Shown in pieces: positions 8,978 through 17,658 of a DNA stretch of 64,000 nt (position 1 is its first letter; each line of letters begins with the position of its first letter). The notes beneath the pieces were generated by a model that did not search any database, had not been told where the DNA came from, and worked only from the letters and a program-made list of their open reading frames with translations. Origin of the DNA: Planctomycetota bacterium (GTDB lineage Bacteria > Planctomycetota > J058). The translations under genes and the position numbers were made by a program. Location of the stretch: assembly GCA_023954375.1 (NCBI GenBank), contig JAMLIC010000002.1, forward strand, positions 124,001 through 188,000. The letters run 5' to 3'.

Positions 8978-9652
8978 TCACCGGGCCGCTGCGCGCGCCT
9001 CCCGGATCGCCTCCACCCAGGGACCACGGACGGCCCGCCCGACGACGAAGCGCAGCGGCGGCCCGTCCACGAGGGCCACGTCGATGGCGGTGGCGATCGG
9101 GGTCCACTGCGGCGCCGGCTCGGCCTCCGCCACCTGCCGCAGGTCGACCGTCACCGGGCCGCCCAGGCCCAGGTTGTACCGGTGCGGGAGGAACACGAGC
9201 CGCCGGTCGGTGAGGAAGAGCCAGCCCCCGATGGCGGCTCGACCGTGCAGGTGGTTCGCAGGCCCGTCCTCGAGCAGTCGCTCGCCGGGGGCCAGCGCCA
9301 GCGGCCCTTCGCCCCGCAGCGCCGCGGCCGCGATCGCCCGCGCGCGCCGCTGGCCCCTGCCGATCACGAGGCCGAGCACGAGGGTCATCGCCCCCCCGAA
9401 CGCCACGCCGCCGCCGAGCCCCAGCAGGACCACCTTCCCGACGTCGGCGGCGGCGCGCTCGGGAGCGTCGACCGAGACTCCGCCCGAGGACTCCGGGACC
9501 ACGCGCACGAACGGGCCGCCCAGCCAGGCGCCCATGACCGCGCCGTACACGGCGCCCATCAGCAGCCCGGGCACGAGGAGGGCGCGCCACCCCTGCGGCG
9601 GGACCCGCCGGGGCGGGCTCGCCGGCGCACGGAGCGGATCGGGACGAGTCAT
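8978..9652 (-). CDS. two-TM membrane protein with GRAM/PH-like domain
   Basis: 224 residues from ATG 9652; an upstream in-frame start would add a 29-residue extension that is not protein-like. Two hydrophobic helices (LLVPGLLMGAVYGAVMGAWL and VVLLGLGGGVAFGGAMTLVL) flank a periplasmic loop. The C-terminal half contains GWLFLTDRRLVFLPHRYNLG, the strand pattern of bacterial GRAM/PH-like domains. Such proteins probably sense or organise membrane; the exact role is unknown. It stands alone between the lipoprotein operon and tRNA-Pro. Confidence 0.6.
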   Translation of the reverse strand: MTRPDPLRAPASPPRRVPPQGWRALLVPGLLMGAVYGAVMGAWLGGPFVRVVPESSGGVSVDAPERAAADVGKVVLLGLGGGVAFGGAMTLVLGLVIGRGQRRARAIAAAALRGEGPLALAPGERLLEDGPANHLHGRAAIGGWLFLTDRRLVFLPHRYNLGLGGPVTVDLRQVAEAEPAPQWTPIATAIDVALVDGPPLRFVVGRAVRGPWVEAIREARAAAR

Positions 9653-9792
9653 AGGGACCTCGAGAACTCCTCGCTCCGCCGCTCGTCCTCGATCCGCCAG
9701 AGCGAGCGTTGGGGAGGCGCGGAACGGGCCGAGCGCCATGGCCCGGGCACTTACGCCGATCGCGCCCCCCTCGCGAGCGCATCACTCATCGC

Positions 9793-9818
9793 AGGTCTGA
9801 GCTCGAGCTCAGTGACCT
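9793..9818 (-). terminator. hairpin downstream of tRNA-Pro
   Basis: AGGTC-TGAGCTC/GAGCTCA-(GT)-GACCT pairs as a 12-bp stem with a two-base bulge, 9 bp past the 3' end of the tRNA on the minus strand. It contains the perfect 16-bp palindrome CTGAGCTCGAGCTCAG (9797-9812). Confidence 0.5.
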
Positions 9819-9826
9819 CGGACGCA

Positions 9827-9898
9827 TCGGGCGAGGGGGATTCGAACCCCCGACCTCACGGTCCCAAACCGCGTGCGCTACCACTGCGCCACCGCCCG
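9827..9898 (-). tRNA. tRNA-Pro (UGG)
   Basis: Cloverleaf read on the minus strand. The acceptor stem is CGGGCGG with TCGCCCG, giving the C1-G72 pair typical of bacterial tRNA-Pro, and the discriminator is A73. The anticodon stem CGCGG/CCGTG encloses loop TTTGGGA, giving anticodon TGG (9864-9866). The T arm is GGGGG-TTCGAAT-CCCCC. CCA is not encoded. A TACCAT hexamer (minus strand, plus coordinates 9908-9913) 9 bp upstream may belong to its promoter. Confidence 0.95.
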
Positions 9899-9943
9899 TC
9901 GCCGGCCATGGTAGCAACGCGCCCTCGGCGGGCGAGAGGCCGC

Positions 9944-9973
9944 CCGACACCGCGCGTCGGCCCGCGGTAGACT
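9944..9973 (+). promoter_or_regulatory. sigma70-like promoter for the PPC-repeat gene
   Basis: CCGACA (9944-9949), 18-bp spacer, TAGACT (9968-9973). The -10 ends 7 nt before the GTG at 9981, so the transcript should be leaderless or nearly so. Confidence 0.4.
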
Positions 9974-9980
9974 CCTGCGA

Positions 9981-12134
9981 GTGGCGGAGCATGAGGCCGA
10001 GGTGCGGGACCCCTGCGACGAGACGGGCCCCATCCCCCCCTTGCCTCACGGCGAGCTCGACCGCGACGACGACCTGCACGACTCCGGCGAGGGCGAGGTC
10101 GACGAGCCCGACGAGGAGGACCTCGGCGACGAGCTCGTGGCGGAGCTCGAGGCGTCCCACGTCGCGGACCCCCCCGCCGACCCCGTCCTGACGGACGCGC
10201 GCGTCCTCGCGGACGAGGTGCAGCCGCCGCCCGCGGGCAGCACCGCGCGCGTCGACCCGCTGGCGGAGACGGCCGACCCCGACGCGCCGACGGCGCGCGT
10301 CGCGCCGGCGCCGCCGGCGAGCGGCGTCGACCGCCGCGCCGTGACCGCGCGGGAGCCGGCGCTCGACGACGAGCCGCCACCGTCCCCGGCGGCCCGGGCG
10401 TCGTCGGGTCGGCCGCCGCCCCCGCCCCGGCCGGCGCCGCGCGCGGCGCCCCTCGCGCTGGCGCTCGGGGCGGCCCTGCCGGTCCTCGCCCTGGCGGCGC
10501 TCGCGCTCGCCGGCGCGCCGCAGGCCCTCCTCCACCGCTGGAGCGAGCGCGACGGCTTCGAGCCGAACGACCGGCTCGAGCAGGCGGCGCCCCTGCCCCT
10601 CGGCCGCACCGACGGGCTCTCGTGCGGCCCGACCGACGTCGACTGGTTCCGGCTCGAGGTACCGGCAGGCCGCGCGCTCGTGGTCGAGGTCGGCGCCTCG
10701 TCCGGGCGCGTCGGGGGCGGCGCCGCGCTCCACGCGAGCGACGGGCGGCGCCTCGCGGCGACGGCGGCCCGCGGCGGCGCGGAGCGGCTCGTCTCGCCCC
10801 CGGCGGGCGCCGCGCCCGAGGCCGTGCTCCTGGTGGTGTGGGGGGGGCTGGGCCCCTACCACGTCGAGGCGCGCGCCGTCGACCCGCCCGGCCGCTTCGA
10901 GCCCAACGGCCGGCCCGAGGACGCGGCGCCGCTCGCGCCGGGGCGCGCGGCGGGCGTCGGCTGCGACGGCGAGGACTGGTTCTCGGTGCCGGTGCCCGCC
11001 CACCACCGGGCGCGCGCGCGCCTGGTCGCCGCGCCGCCCGGGTTGACGGTCGCGTGGGGGTGGACCGGCGAGGCCGCCGCCGCGGCGACCGCGCCCGCGG
11101 TCGCGCTCGACCGGCACGCCCTCCTGCGCGTGAGCGGCGCGGCCGGCGCCTACGACCTCGACGTCACGCTCGAGCCGGCCCCCGTCCCCGCGCCGCCGGG
11201 CGAGCCGCCGCGCCTCGAGCCCGGCCTCTACCCGCGCCTCGTCAGCGCGGGGAGCGACACCTGGCGCCTCGAGGTCCCGGCCGGCCACGTCCTGGAGGTC
11301 GAGGCGCGCGGCCCCGACCGCTGGGGGCCGCACCTCGCCGTCCTCGACGACGCGTGGACCCCGCTGAAGGCCGACCTCGCCTTCCTCCAGGGCGGGTCGC
11401 GCCTCACCTTCGAGGCCGAGGCGGTCGTCGACGCGCTCCTGCAGGTGGGCGGGGCCCCCGGGGAGTACGCCCTCTCGGTCGCGCTCCGCCCGCGCGCCCC
11501 GGCGGCGGTGACCCCCGCCGCCGGCTGGCCGCCCACGGAGGACGCGACGCCGCTGCGCCCGGGCGAGCGCCGCGAGGAGGTGTGGGGCGAGGCGTGGTAC
11601 GTCCTCCACGCCGATCCGGGCCAGGTGGTCTCGCTGCGCGTGGAGGCGGCGCCGAGCGCCGAGCTGACGGCGCGGCTCTTCGAGGGGCCAGGCCGCGCGT
11701 CCGCCCCCGTCGCCGGGGTCCAGGGCCAGCTGACGCTCGAGCACGTGGCCGCGGGCGACGGGCCCCTCTACCTGCACCTGTCCACGCACCAGGCGCTCGC
11801 GCGCTGCACGCTGACCCTGGCGCTCGACGGCGTCGCCGGGCCGCCGACCCTCGCCCCCGGCCGCCACGTGGGGCTGCGCTGCCGGGGCGAGGCCCTCTTC
11901 CTCCTCGTCGTGCCCGGCGGCCGCCGCGTCGTGGTCGAGGCGCGCTTCCGCTCGGCGGAGGGCGACCTCGACCTCGAGCTGCTCGACGCCGGGGGGCAGG
12001 TGGTGGCGGCGTCGGACTCGCTCGACGACGTCGAGCGCGTCGCCTACGCCCCGCCGACCGACGAGCAGCTCACGCTCCGCGTCCACAACGCCGCGAACCG
12101 CTTCGACCTCGAGGTCCGGCTCGAGGAGCCGTGA
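9981..12134 (+). CDS. membrane-anchored protein with multiple PPC-like beta domains
   Basis: 717 residues from GTG 9981. Residues 1-155 are acidic and Pro/Ala-rich without a signal peptide, so they are probably cytoplasmic. One TM helix (LALGAALPVLALAALALAGA) is near 160-180. Outside it follow about five repeats of the bacterial pre-peptidase C-terminal (PPC) type, marked by FEPNDRLEQAAPLPLG, DVDWFRLEVPAGRALVVEV, FEPNGRPEDAAPLAPG and EDWFSVPV, and ending with SAEGDLDLELLDAGGQVVAA. PPC domains usually accompany secreted peptidases; here no catalytic domain is attached. It ends 24 bp from the convergent kinase gene. A cell-surface adhesion or scaffolding role is inferred. Confidence 0.75.
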   Translation: MAEHEAEVRDPCDETGPIPPLPHGELDRDDDLHDSGEGEVDEPDEEDLGDELVAELEASHVADPPADPVLTDARVLADEVQPPPAGSTARVDPLAETADPDAPTARVAPAPPASGVDRRAVTAREPALDDEPPPSPAARASSGRPPPPPRPAPRAAPLALALGAALPVLALAALALAGAPQALLHRWSERDGFEPNDRLEQAAPLPLGRTDGLSCGPTDVDWFRLEVPAGRALVVEVGASSGRVGGGAALHASDGRRLAATAARGGAERLVSPPAGAAPEAVLLVVWGGLGPYHVEARAVDPPGRFEPNGRPEDAAPLAPGRAAGVGCDGEDWFSVPVPAHHRARARLVAAPPGLTVAWGWTGEAAAAATAPAVALDRHALLRVSGAAGAYDLDVTLEPAPVPAPPGEPPRLEPGLYPRLVSAGSDTWRLEVPAGHVLEVEARGPDRWGPHLAVLDDAWTPLKADLAFLQGGSRLTFEAEAVVDALLQVGGAPGEYALSVALRPRAPAAVTPAAGWPPTEDATPLRPGERREEVWGEAWYVLHADPGQVVSLRVEAAPSAELTARLFEGPGRASAPVAGVQGQLTLEHVAAGDGPLYLHLSTHQALARCTLTLALDGVAGPPTLAPGRHVGLRCRGEALFLLVVPGGRRVVVEARFRSAEGDLDLELLDAGGQVVAASDSLDDVERVAYAPPTDEQLTLRVHNAANRFDLEVRLEEP

Positions 12135-12158
12135 CAGGCCGACCGGCGCGCTCGCTGC

Positions 12159-14765
12159 TCAGCGCGCGCCCGACTCGATCAGCGGTCGCACGAGCAGCTC
12201 GCGCAGCTCGGCCGCGCCGGAGCCCGTCACGGCCGCCTCGAGGCGCGGCGGCGCGCACGGGCTCCACGCGAGCGCCGTCGACCCGACGAGGTCGCCCTTG
12301 CGGCGCACGACGAGCACCGCGCCGTCCCAGTCGGCCGTGAGGAAGACCGGCCCGGCGGGGAGCGGGTGTCGGGCGAGCACGTCGAGCGGCTCGCCGCCGG
12401 GGCCGCGCAGGCCCAGGTAGGCCTCTCCCCGGGCGACGCCGACGACGGCCGCGCGGCCGTCCTCGTCGCGCAGGAGGCGCACCTCGGCCGCGCCGTCGTC
12501 GGGCGCGAGGCACTCCCACTCCAGGCGCCACGGCCCCTCGAGGCACCCGAGGCGCGTGAGCGGGTCGGTGAGCTCGCGCTCGGCCCTCGCCCAGACGCGG
12601 TCGGCCTCGCCCCGGAGGGCGGCGCGCTCGGGCACGGCCGCCCACTGGCCGGCGAGGACGCGCCACTGCTCGAGGACGGGGCGGCGCGGCGACCACACCG
12701 GGCGGGCGCGCTCCTTGTCGCCGACCAGCGGCCGGGCGGGCTGCGGGTCGAGCCGCAGCGGGAGGCGGCCGGGGGCCTGGACGTCGATCGTGCGCGTGAG
12801 GACGAAGTGGCCGGGCGCCTCGGCGACGACCTCGTGCGCGCCGACGAGCAGCCGGCCGGTCCAGGTGCCCGCCCCGACGGCGCGGCCGTCGACCTGCAGG
12901 GCGGCGCCCTCGACCGACGGCGCCAGCGTGACGAGGGGCGCCTGCGCCTCGGCCGCGGCGAGGCGCGCCCGCGCGTCCGCCAGCGCCGGGCTCCAGGGGA
13001 AGCGCGCGGCGAAGCCCTCGAGCGCCTCGACGACGGCCAGCGGGTCCGACGCCGCCGCGGCGCGTGCCCAGGCGGCGCGCTCGGCGCGCCCCTCCTCGCC
13101 GGCGGCGAGCGCGGCCGTGGCCGCGAGCGCCTGGAGCCTGGGCGGGACCTCGCGCCCGAGCAGGATGTAGGTCTCGAGCGTGCGGTCGACCGCCGCGGCG
13201 AGCGCGGCGTAGTCGGCCGCGGCCAGCCGCGCCTCCAGGGTCTGCGTCCGCACCGGCTCGAGGGCGTCGAGCGCCCGGCCGACGACGCTGGCCAGCTGCA
13301 GCTCGAGGGCCGGGCGCTCGTCGGGCGGGGCGCCCTGCACGAGGTCGAGGACCTGGCGCAGGCGGCCCGGCTCGAGGGCGTCCGACGGGGCGAGGGCGCC
13401 CAGCGCGGTGATGGCGGCGGCCGCCGCCCCCGCGCCCGGGGCGGTCGGCGCCTCGCCGCCCGGGATGGCGCGCATGGCCAGGCCGATCGACACCAGCCCC
13501 GAGATGACGACGGCGCCCGCGACGACCGCGGCGGCCACGACGCCGCTCGACGGGCCGCGGCCGGCCGCGGGCGAGGCGACCCGGGCCGTCGGCCGCAGCG
13601 GCCCGAGCGTCAGGCTCGACGCCTGCTCGGGGACGAGCGGCGCCAGCGGGTCCTCGCCGCGGAGCACCCGCTCGAGGTCCTCGATCAGCGCCTCGTAGCT
13701 GGAGTAGCGGTCGCCCGGCGGCCGCGCCATGCAGCGGTCGATCACCCGCACGGCGCCGTCGCCGAGGCGCGGGGACAGGGCGCGCGGGTCGTCGAGGCGC
13801 TGGGTCTGCTTCTTGACGATCACCTGGATCGCCGACTCCGCCTCGAAGGGCGGGCGCCCGGTGACGAGGTGGTAGAGCGTCGCCCCGAGCGCGTAGATGT
13901 CGCTGCGGAAGTCGGCCGGCTTGCCGTCCGCCTGCTCGGGCGCCATGTAGGAGGGCGAGCCGAGGATCGTCCCGGCGCGCGTCGTCTGGCCGTCGCCCGG
14001 GGCGCCCTGCTGCTGCCGCGCGAGCCCGAGGTCGGTGACCTTCGCCACCCAGCGGTCGTCCGGGCCGGGCTTCTGCCGCGGGACGAGCAGGAGGTTGGCC
14101 GGCTTGACATCGCGGTGGATGATCCCCGCCGCGTGGGCGTGCCCGAGGCCGATCGCGGCGTCGCGGGCGATCCGCAGCGCCTGCGCCTCGCTCATGGGGC
14201 CGCCCTGGCGCAGGGCCTTGTAGGCGTCGTCGCCCTCGACGAACTCGAGCGCCAGGTAGACGCGCCCGGCCGCCTCGCCGTAGTCGTAGACCTGGACGAT
14301 GTTCGGGTGGTTCAGGCGCGCCAGCGCCAGCGCCTCCTGGTTGAAGCGGCGCAGGTAGTCGGGCTCGCGGGCGGCGCCCGGGTTCACCACCTTGAGGGCG
14401 ACCACCCGGTCGAGGCGCTTCTGGAGCGCCTTGTAGACGACGCCCATGCCGCCGCGGCCCAGCTCGCCCAGGACGCGGTAGCCGGGGACGAAGTCGTTCT
14501 TCGCCTCGTCCTCGAGCTCGGCCGCGACCTTCGCGGGGACGCCGCGCGAGAGGAGGTTGGCGACGACGACCGACCCCTCGCCGCTGGCCGCCAGCGCCGG
14601 GTTGCCGCCCGGCGGCGTGGCGCAGGAGTCGAGCAGCTCCCGCGCCTGGACGGCCGAGATCAGCCCGCGGCGGATCGCCGCCTCGACGAGCCGCTGGTCG
14701 AGCTCCGACGGCCCGTCGCCCGCGTCGGCCGGGGGCTCCACCACGGTCGGGTCGTCGGGGCGCAC
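12159..14765 (-). CDS. transmembrane Ser/Thr protein kinase with PEGA and LamG-like ectodomain
   Basis: 868 residues from GTG 14765, 5 bp after the stop of the thioredoxin-like gene. Residues 20-90 are a helical N-terminal module, and 95-375 the Hanks-type kinase: glycine loop GRGGMGVVY, Lys125, HRD at 217-219 and TDLGLAR with DLG (245-247) instead of DFG, then GSPSYMAPEQ. A single TM helix (VVAAAVVAGAVVISGLVSIG) leads to an outside region of helices, a PEGA domain (ALQVDGRAVG...LLVGAHEVVAEAPGH) and a C-terminal beta-sandwich resembling LamG/DUF1080. All catalytic residues are present, so it is probably active. The ectodomain suggests sensing at the envelope. Confidence 0.9.
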   Translation of the reverse strand: MRPDDPTVVEPPADAGDGPSELDQRLVEAAIRRGLISAVQARELLDSCATPPGGNPALAASGEGSVVVANLLSRGVPAKVAAELEDEAKNDFVPGYRVLGELGRGGMGVVYKALQKRLDRVVALKVVNPGAAREPDYLRRFNQEALALARLNHPNIVQVYDYGEAAGRVYLALEFVEGDDAYKALRQGGPMSEAQALRIARDAAIGLGHAHAAGIIHRDVKPANLLLVPRQKPGPDDRWVAKVTDLGLARQQQGAPGDGQTTRAGTILGSPSYMAPEQADGKPADFRSDIYALGATLYHLVTGRPPFEAESAIQVIVKKQTQRLDDPRALSPRLGDGAVRVIDRCMARPPGDRYSSYEALIEDLERVLRGEDPLAPLVPEQASSLTLGPLRPTARVASPAAGRGPSSGVVAAAVVAGAVVISGLVSIGLAMRAIPGGEAPTAPGAGAAAAAITALGALAPSDALEPGRLRQVLDLVQGAPPDERPALELQLASVVGRALDALEPVRTQTLEARLAAADYAALAAAVDRTLETYILLGREVPPRLQALAATAALAAGEEGRAERAAWARAAAASDPLAVVEALEGFAARFPWSPALADARARLAAAEAQAPLVTLAPSVEGAALQVDGRAVGAGTWTGRLLVGAHEVVAEAPGHFVLTRTIDVQAPGRLPLRLDPQPARPLVGDKERARPVWSPRRPVLEQWRVLAGQWAAVPERAALRGEADRVWARAERELTDPLTRLGCLEGPWRLEWECLAPDDGAAEVRLLRDEDGRAAVVGVARGEAYLGLRGPGGEPLDVLARHPLPAGPVFLTADWDGAVLVVRRKGDLVGSTALAWSPCAPPRLEAAVTGSGAAELRELLVRPLIESGAR

Positions 14766-14770
14766 CGGCG

Positions 14771-15427
14771 TCAGCTCCCGCCGCCGGCGACGGCCCGGAG
14801 CTCCTCGACGACCCGGTCGACCGCGGGCCGCTCGTCGGGCGCGCTCCCCACGTAGGCGTAGCGGAGCACGCCGGCGCGGTCGAGCACGAACGTCGACGGC
14901 CGGGTGATGTCGCCCGTGAGGTTGAAGCGCACCGTCGCCGCCAGGCCGCGGTCGAGGAACACGGGGAAGGGCAAGGCGTCGCCCCCCTCCTCCTCCAGGA
15001 TCTCGTTGACGGCGTCGGCGAACTCCAGCACGCGGGCCTCGTCGGCGTCGCGCGTCGGGTAGACGAGGAGGACCTCGCCGCCGAGCGCGCGGATCTCCTG
15101 GTAGCGCGCCGCGAGCTGGGCGGTGTAGGTCGCGCAGTAGGGGCAGACGAACCCGGCGAAGCCGCGGTTGAAGACGAGGATCAGCGGGCGCCCGCGGTAG
15201 TCGGAGATGCGCACCACCCGCCCGTCCGGCGCCGTCAGCTCCGCGTCCTCGCCGGGGAGCGGCGTGCCGACCTCGCGGTTCGACGGGGCCTCGGCCTGGA
15301 AGGCGTAGCGGTGGAGGCGGCTCTTGCGCGGCGGCGGCGGCGGCGGCTCGGGGCGTGGAGCGGGCTCGTTGCCGCTGCAGCCCGCGAGCGCGAGGACGAC
15401 GACCAGGCCGACCAGGGCCCGACGCAT
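14771..15427 (-). CDS. thioredoxin-like (AhpC/TSA-type) lipoprotein
   Basis: 218 residues. ATG 15427 has GGAGGTG five bases upstream. The lipobox LALAGC gives lipidated Cys17, then a Pro-rich spacer. The thioredoxin fold carries CPYC at 95-98 in FAGFVCPYCATYTAQLAARY and a conserved DITRPSTFVLDRAGVLRYAY C-terminal strand. CPYC is the glutaredoxin-type redox pair, while the overall pattern fits the peroxiredoxin-like AhpC/TSA family. It probably reduces peroxides or disulfides at the envelope. It is the first gene of a two-gene unit with the kinase downstream. Confidence 0.8.
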   Translation of the reverse strand: MRRALVGLVVVLALAGCSGNEPAPRPEPPPPPPRKSRLHRYAFQAEAPSNREVGTPLPGEDAELTAPDGRVVRISDYRGRPLILVFNRGFAGFVCPYCATYTAQLAARYQEIRALGGEVLLVYPTRDADEARVLEFADAVNEILEEEGGDALPFPVFLDRGLAATVRFNLTGDITRPSTFVLDRAGVLRYAYVGSAPDERPAVDRVVEELRAVAGGGS

Positions 15428-15493
15428 GGGCACCTCCGGCGTCAAACGATACTGGCCAGGCGCGGCGGAAGGAAGCGGGGCGAGGGGTGACGG

Positions 15494-17521
15494 CTAAGCG
15501 TGCACGAACGGTGCGCGGGCGCGGGGGCCCTGCTCGAGGAAGGTCGTGATGCCGATCCTCATGTCCTTCAGGTTCACGCACTCGCCGAAGAGGCGCGCCT
15601 CGAGGCGCAGCCCCTCGTCGAGCGGCAGGCGCGCCCCCTCGAGGATCGCGCGGCAGAGGACCTGGTCGACGGCGCGGCTCAGGTGGCCGAGGTCGACGTC
15701 GGGCAGGCTCGCCGGGACGTCGGGCAGGGGGCCGGCGGGCAGGGGGGCCAGGGCGACCTCGCCCTTGGCCGCGCGGCGCACGAGGTCGACCGCGGCCGCG
15801 ACCAGGGCGTCGCGCTCGACCTCCTCGCGCACGAGGCCCAGCGTCACCGCGTCGGCCGACGAGATCGGCTTGCCCGTGCGCAGGAGCCGCGCGGCCGCCT
15901 CGACGCCGATCAGGCGCGGCAGGCGCTGCGTGCCGCCGGCGCCGGGGATGATCCCCAGGTTCGGCTCGGGCTGGGCGGCGAGGACCTTGAGGCCCTTCAC
16001 GCACAGCCGCGCGTGGCAGGCCATCGCGAGCTCGTTGCCGCCGCCGAAGGCCAGGCCGTTCATCGCGCACACGACGGGCTTCTTCAGCGCCTGGATCGTG
16101 TTCAGCGGCCGCTGCGAGTCGAGGCAGGTGCGGTCGCCCTGCTCGGGGGTCTCGATCCGGGCCAGGAAACCCACGTCGGCGCCCGAGACGAAGGCCTTGG
16201 CGCCGAAGCCCGTGATCACCGCCCCGACGACCGAGGCGTCCGCCGCGATCGCCTCGGCGTGGCGCTGGAGCTGGGCGAAGACCTCGGCGTTCAGCGCGTT
16301 CAGCACCTTGGGGCGGCGGATCGTCAGCACGGCCACGCCGTCCCGGTCGTCGCGCGTGATGAACGGCACGTCCCAGGACGCCTTCGCCTCGCCCTTCTCC
16401 ACCAGGCAGCGCGCGACCGGGAAGCCCGGCTGCTCCTCGGCGACCCTGCGCACGAGGGCCAGCGCCCGGTCGGTGCCCAGGCGGTCCATGGCCTGGAACG
16501 GCGCCTGGATGTCGAGCGACATCTCGAGCGCCAGGTCGTAGTCGGCGACGTTCGTGATCCCGCTGTCGAGGACCTCGCAGACGAGCCCGTAGTAGGTGCC
16601 GAGGAGCGCGTCGGCGATCCGCGCGGCGCGCTCGGGGGCGACGTCGACCTGCTCGCCGCGGCCGGGGACCTCCCAGTCCTGCTTCGCCGCCACCTTCTCC
16701 AGGAGCGACGGCGGCGGCTGGAACCAGGGGTGGACGCGCTCGTGGAGCTGCTCGAGGCCCTCGGCGGTGATCGGGTTGCCGCCGGTCAGGTTGTGGGCCG
16801 TGAACGGCCCGACGCCGAGGCCCAGGGCCTTCTTCGCCACCGCGTCGACCTCCTTGGTCGTCGCGTGGCCCTTCTCGACCAGCCAGCAGGAGGTCTGCAG
16901 GAGCCCCTCGAAGATCGGGTCGATCGCGTAGCCGTAGCGGCTGCCGATCCGCACCGGGACCTTGCCGATCGCCTCGTAGAAGCCGAGCAGCCAGCGGGCG
17001 GTCGCGTCGGCCGTGTCCTTCCCGGGGACGACCTCGACCACGTAGTTGCGCTCGGCGGGGAAGAAGTAGTGGACGACGGCCGTGCGCGAGCGGTCGGCGA
17101 TCCCGGCGAAGATCCGCTCGGGCTCGAGGTGCGACGAGTTCGAGAGCAGCAGGGCGTCCTTCGAGCAGGCGGCCTCGAGCTGGGCGAAGATCTTGCCCTT
17201 GATCCGCTCGTCCTCGGTCGCGGCCTCGACGACGAGGTCGGCGCCGGCGAGCGCCGCGTAGTCGCTCGTGAAGGTCACGCCCTCGAGCATGCGCGCCGCC
17301 TCGTCGGGCGCGAAGGCCTTCGACTCGACGCCCTTCTGCACCTTCTTCTCCAGCTTGGCGCGGCCGCGCTCCAGCGCCTCGGCGCTGATGTCGACGACGA
17401 CCACCTGGGTCTGGTGCTCGGCGAGGACCTTGGTGAAGTGCAGGGCGATGTCGGGGCCGATCTGGCCGGAGCCGATCACGCCGACCTTGCGCAGGGTCTT
17501 GCCGGAGAAGGTGAAGGGCAT
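15494..17521 (-). CDS. 3-hydroxyacyl-CoA dehydrogenase / enoyl-CoA hydratase fusion
   Basis: 675 residues, a bifunctional fatty-acid or acyl-CoA beta-oxidation enzyme. Residues 1-390 are the dehydrogenase: the NAD loop is VIGSGQIG (15-22) and HYFFPAERNYVVEVVPG is the catalytic His segment. Residues 395-675 are the crotonase domain with oxyanion-hole motif FVSGADVGFL, the GGGNELAMACH segment and LGIIPGAGGTQRLPRLIG. The order dehydrogenase-then-hydratase is opposite to FadB and matches archaeal-type fusions. The NAD loop has GSGQIG instead of GAGxMG. ATG 17521 has GAGGAG nine bases upstream. No thiolase or acyl-CoA dehydrogenase is nearby. Confidence 0.9.
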   Translation of the reverse strand: MPFTFSGKTLRKVGVIGSGQIGPDIALHFTKVLAEHQTQVVVVDISAEALERGRAKLEKKVQKGVESKAFAPDEAARMLEGVTFTSDYAALAGADLVVEAATEDERIKGKIFAQLEAACSKDALLLSNSSHLEPERIFAGIADRSRTAVVHYFFPAERNYVVEVVPGKDTADATARWLLGFYEAIGKVPVRIGSRYGYAIDPIFEGLLQTSCWLVEKGHATTKEVDAVAKKALGLGVGPFTAHNLTGGNPITAEGLEQLHERVHPWFQPPPSLLEKVAAKQDWEVPGRGEQVDVAPERAARIADALLGTYYGLVCEVLDSGITNVADYDLALEMSLDIQAPFQAMDRLGTDRALALVRRVAEEQPGFPVARCLVEKGEAKASWDVPFITRDDRDGVAVLTIRRPKVLNALNAEVFAQLQRHAEAIAADASVVGAVITGFGAKAFVSGADVGFLARIETPEQGDRTCLDSQRPLNTIQALKKPVVCAMNGLAFGGGNELAMACHARLCVKGLKVLAAQPEPNLGIIPGAGGTQRLPRLIGVEAAARLLRTGKPISSADAVTLGLVREEVERDALVAAAVDLVRRAAKGEVALAPLPAGPLPDVPASLPDVDLGHLSRAVDQVLCRAILEGARLPLDEGLRLEARLFGECVNLKDMRIGITTFLEQGPRARAPFVHA

Positions 17522-17612
17522 GGCGGGCGCTCCTCTGGGGCCGCCGTGTATACCCGACCGGGCGGCGGCGCGGGAGCCCTCGCCGGCCCGCGCGCCGGGC
17601 CGGCCGGGTCGC

Positions 17613-17618
17613 TATGAT
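17613..17618 (+). promoter_or_regulatory. TATGAT -10 element before the ion-channel gene
   Basis: TATGAT matches the sigma70 -10 in five of six positions. It overlaps an ATG at 17614, which therefore cannot be the start of the transcript. The GTG at 17659, with AGGGG just upstream, is the better start. Confidence 0.4.
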
Positions 17619-17658
17619 CCTCGCCCGTCCCCGGGGCAGCGGGGGCGGCAGGGGTCCC

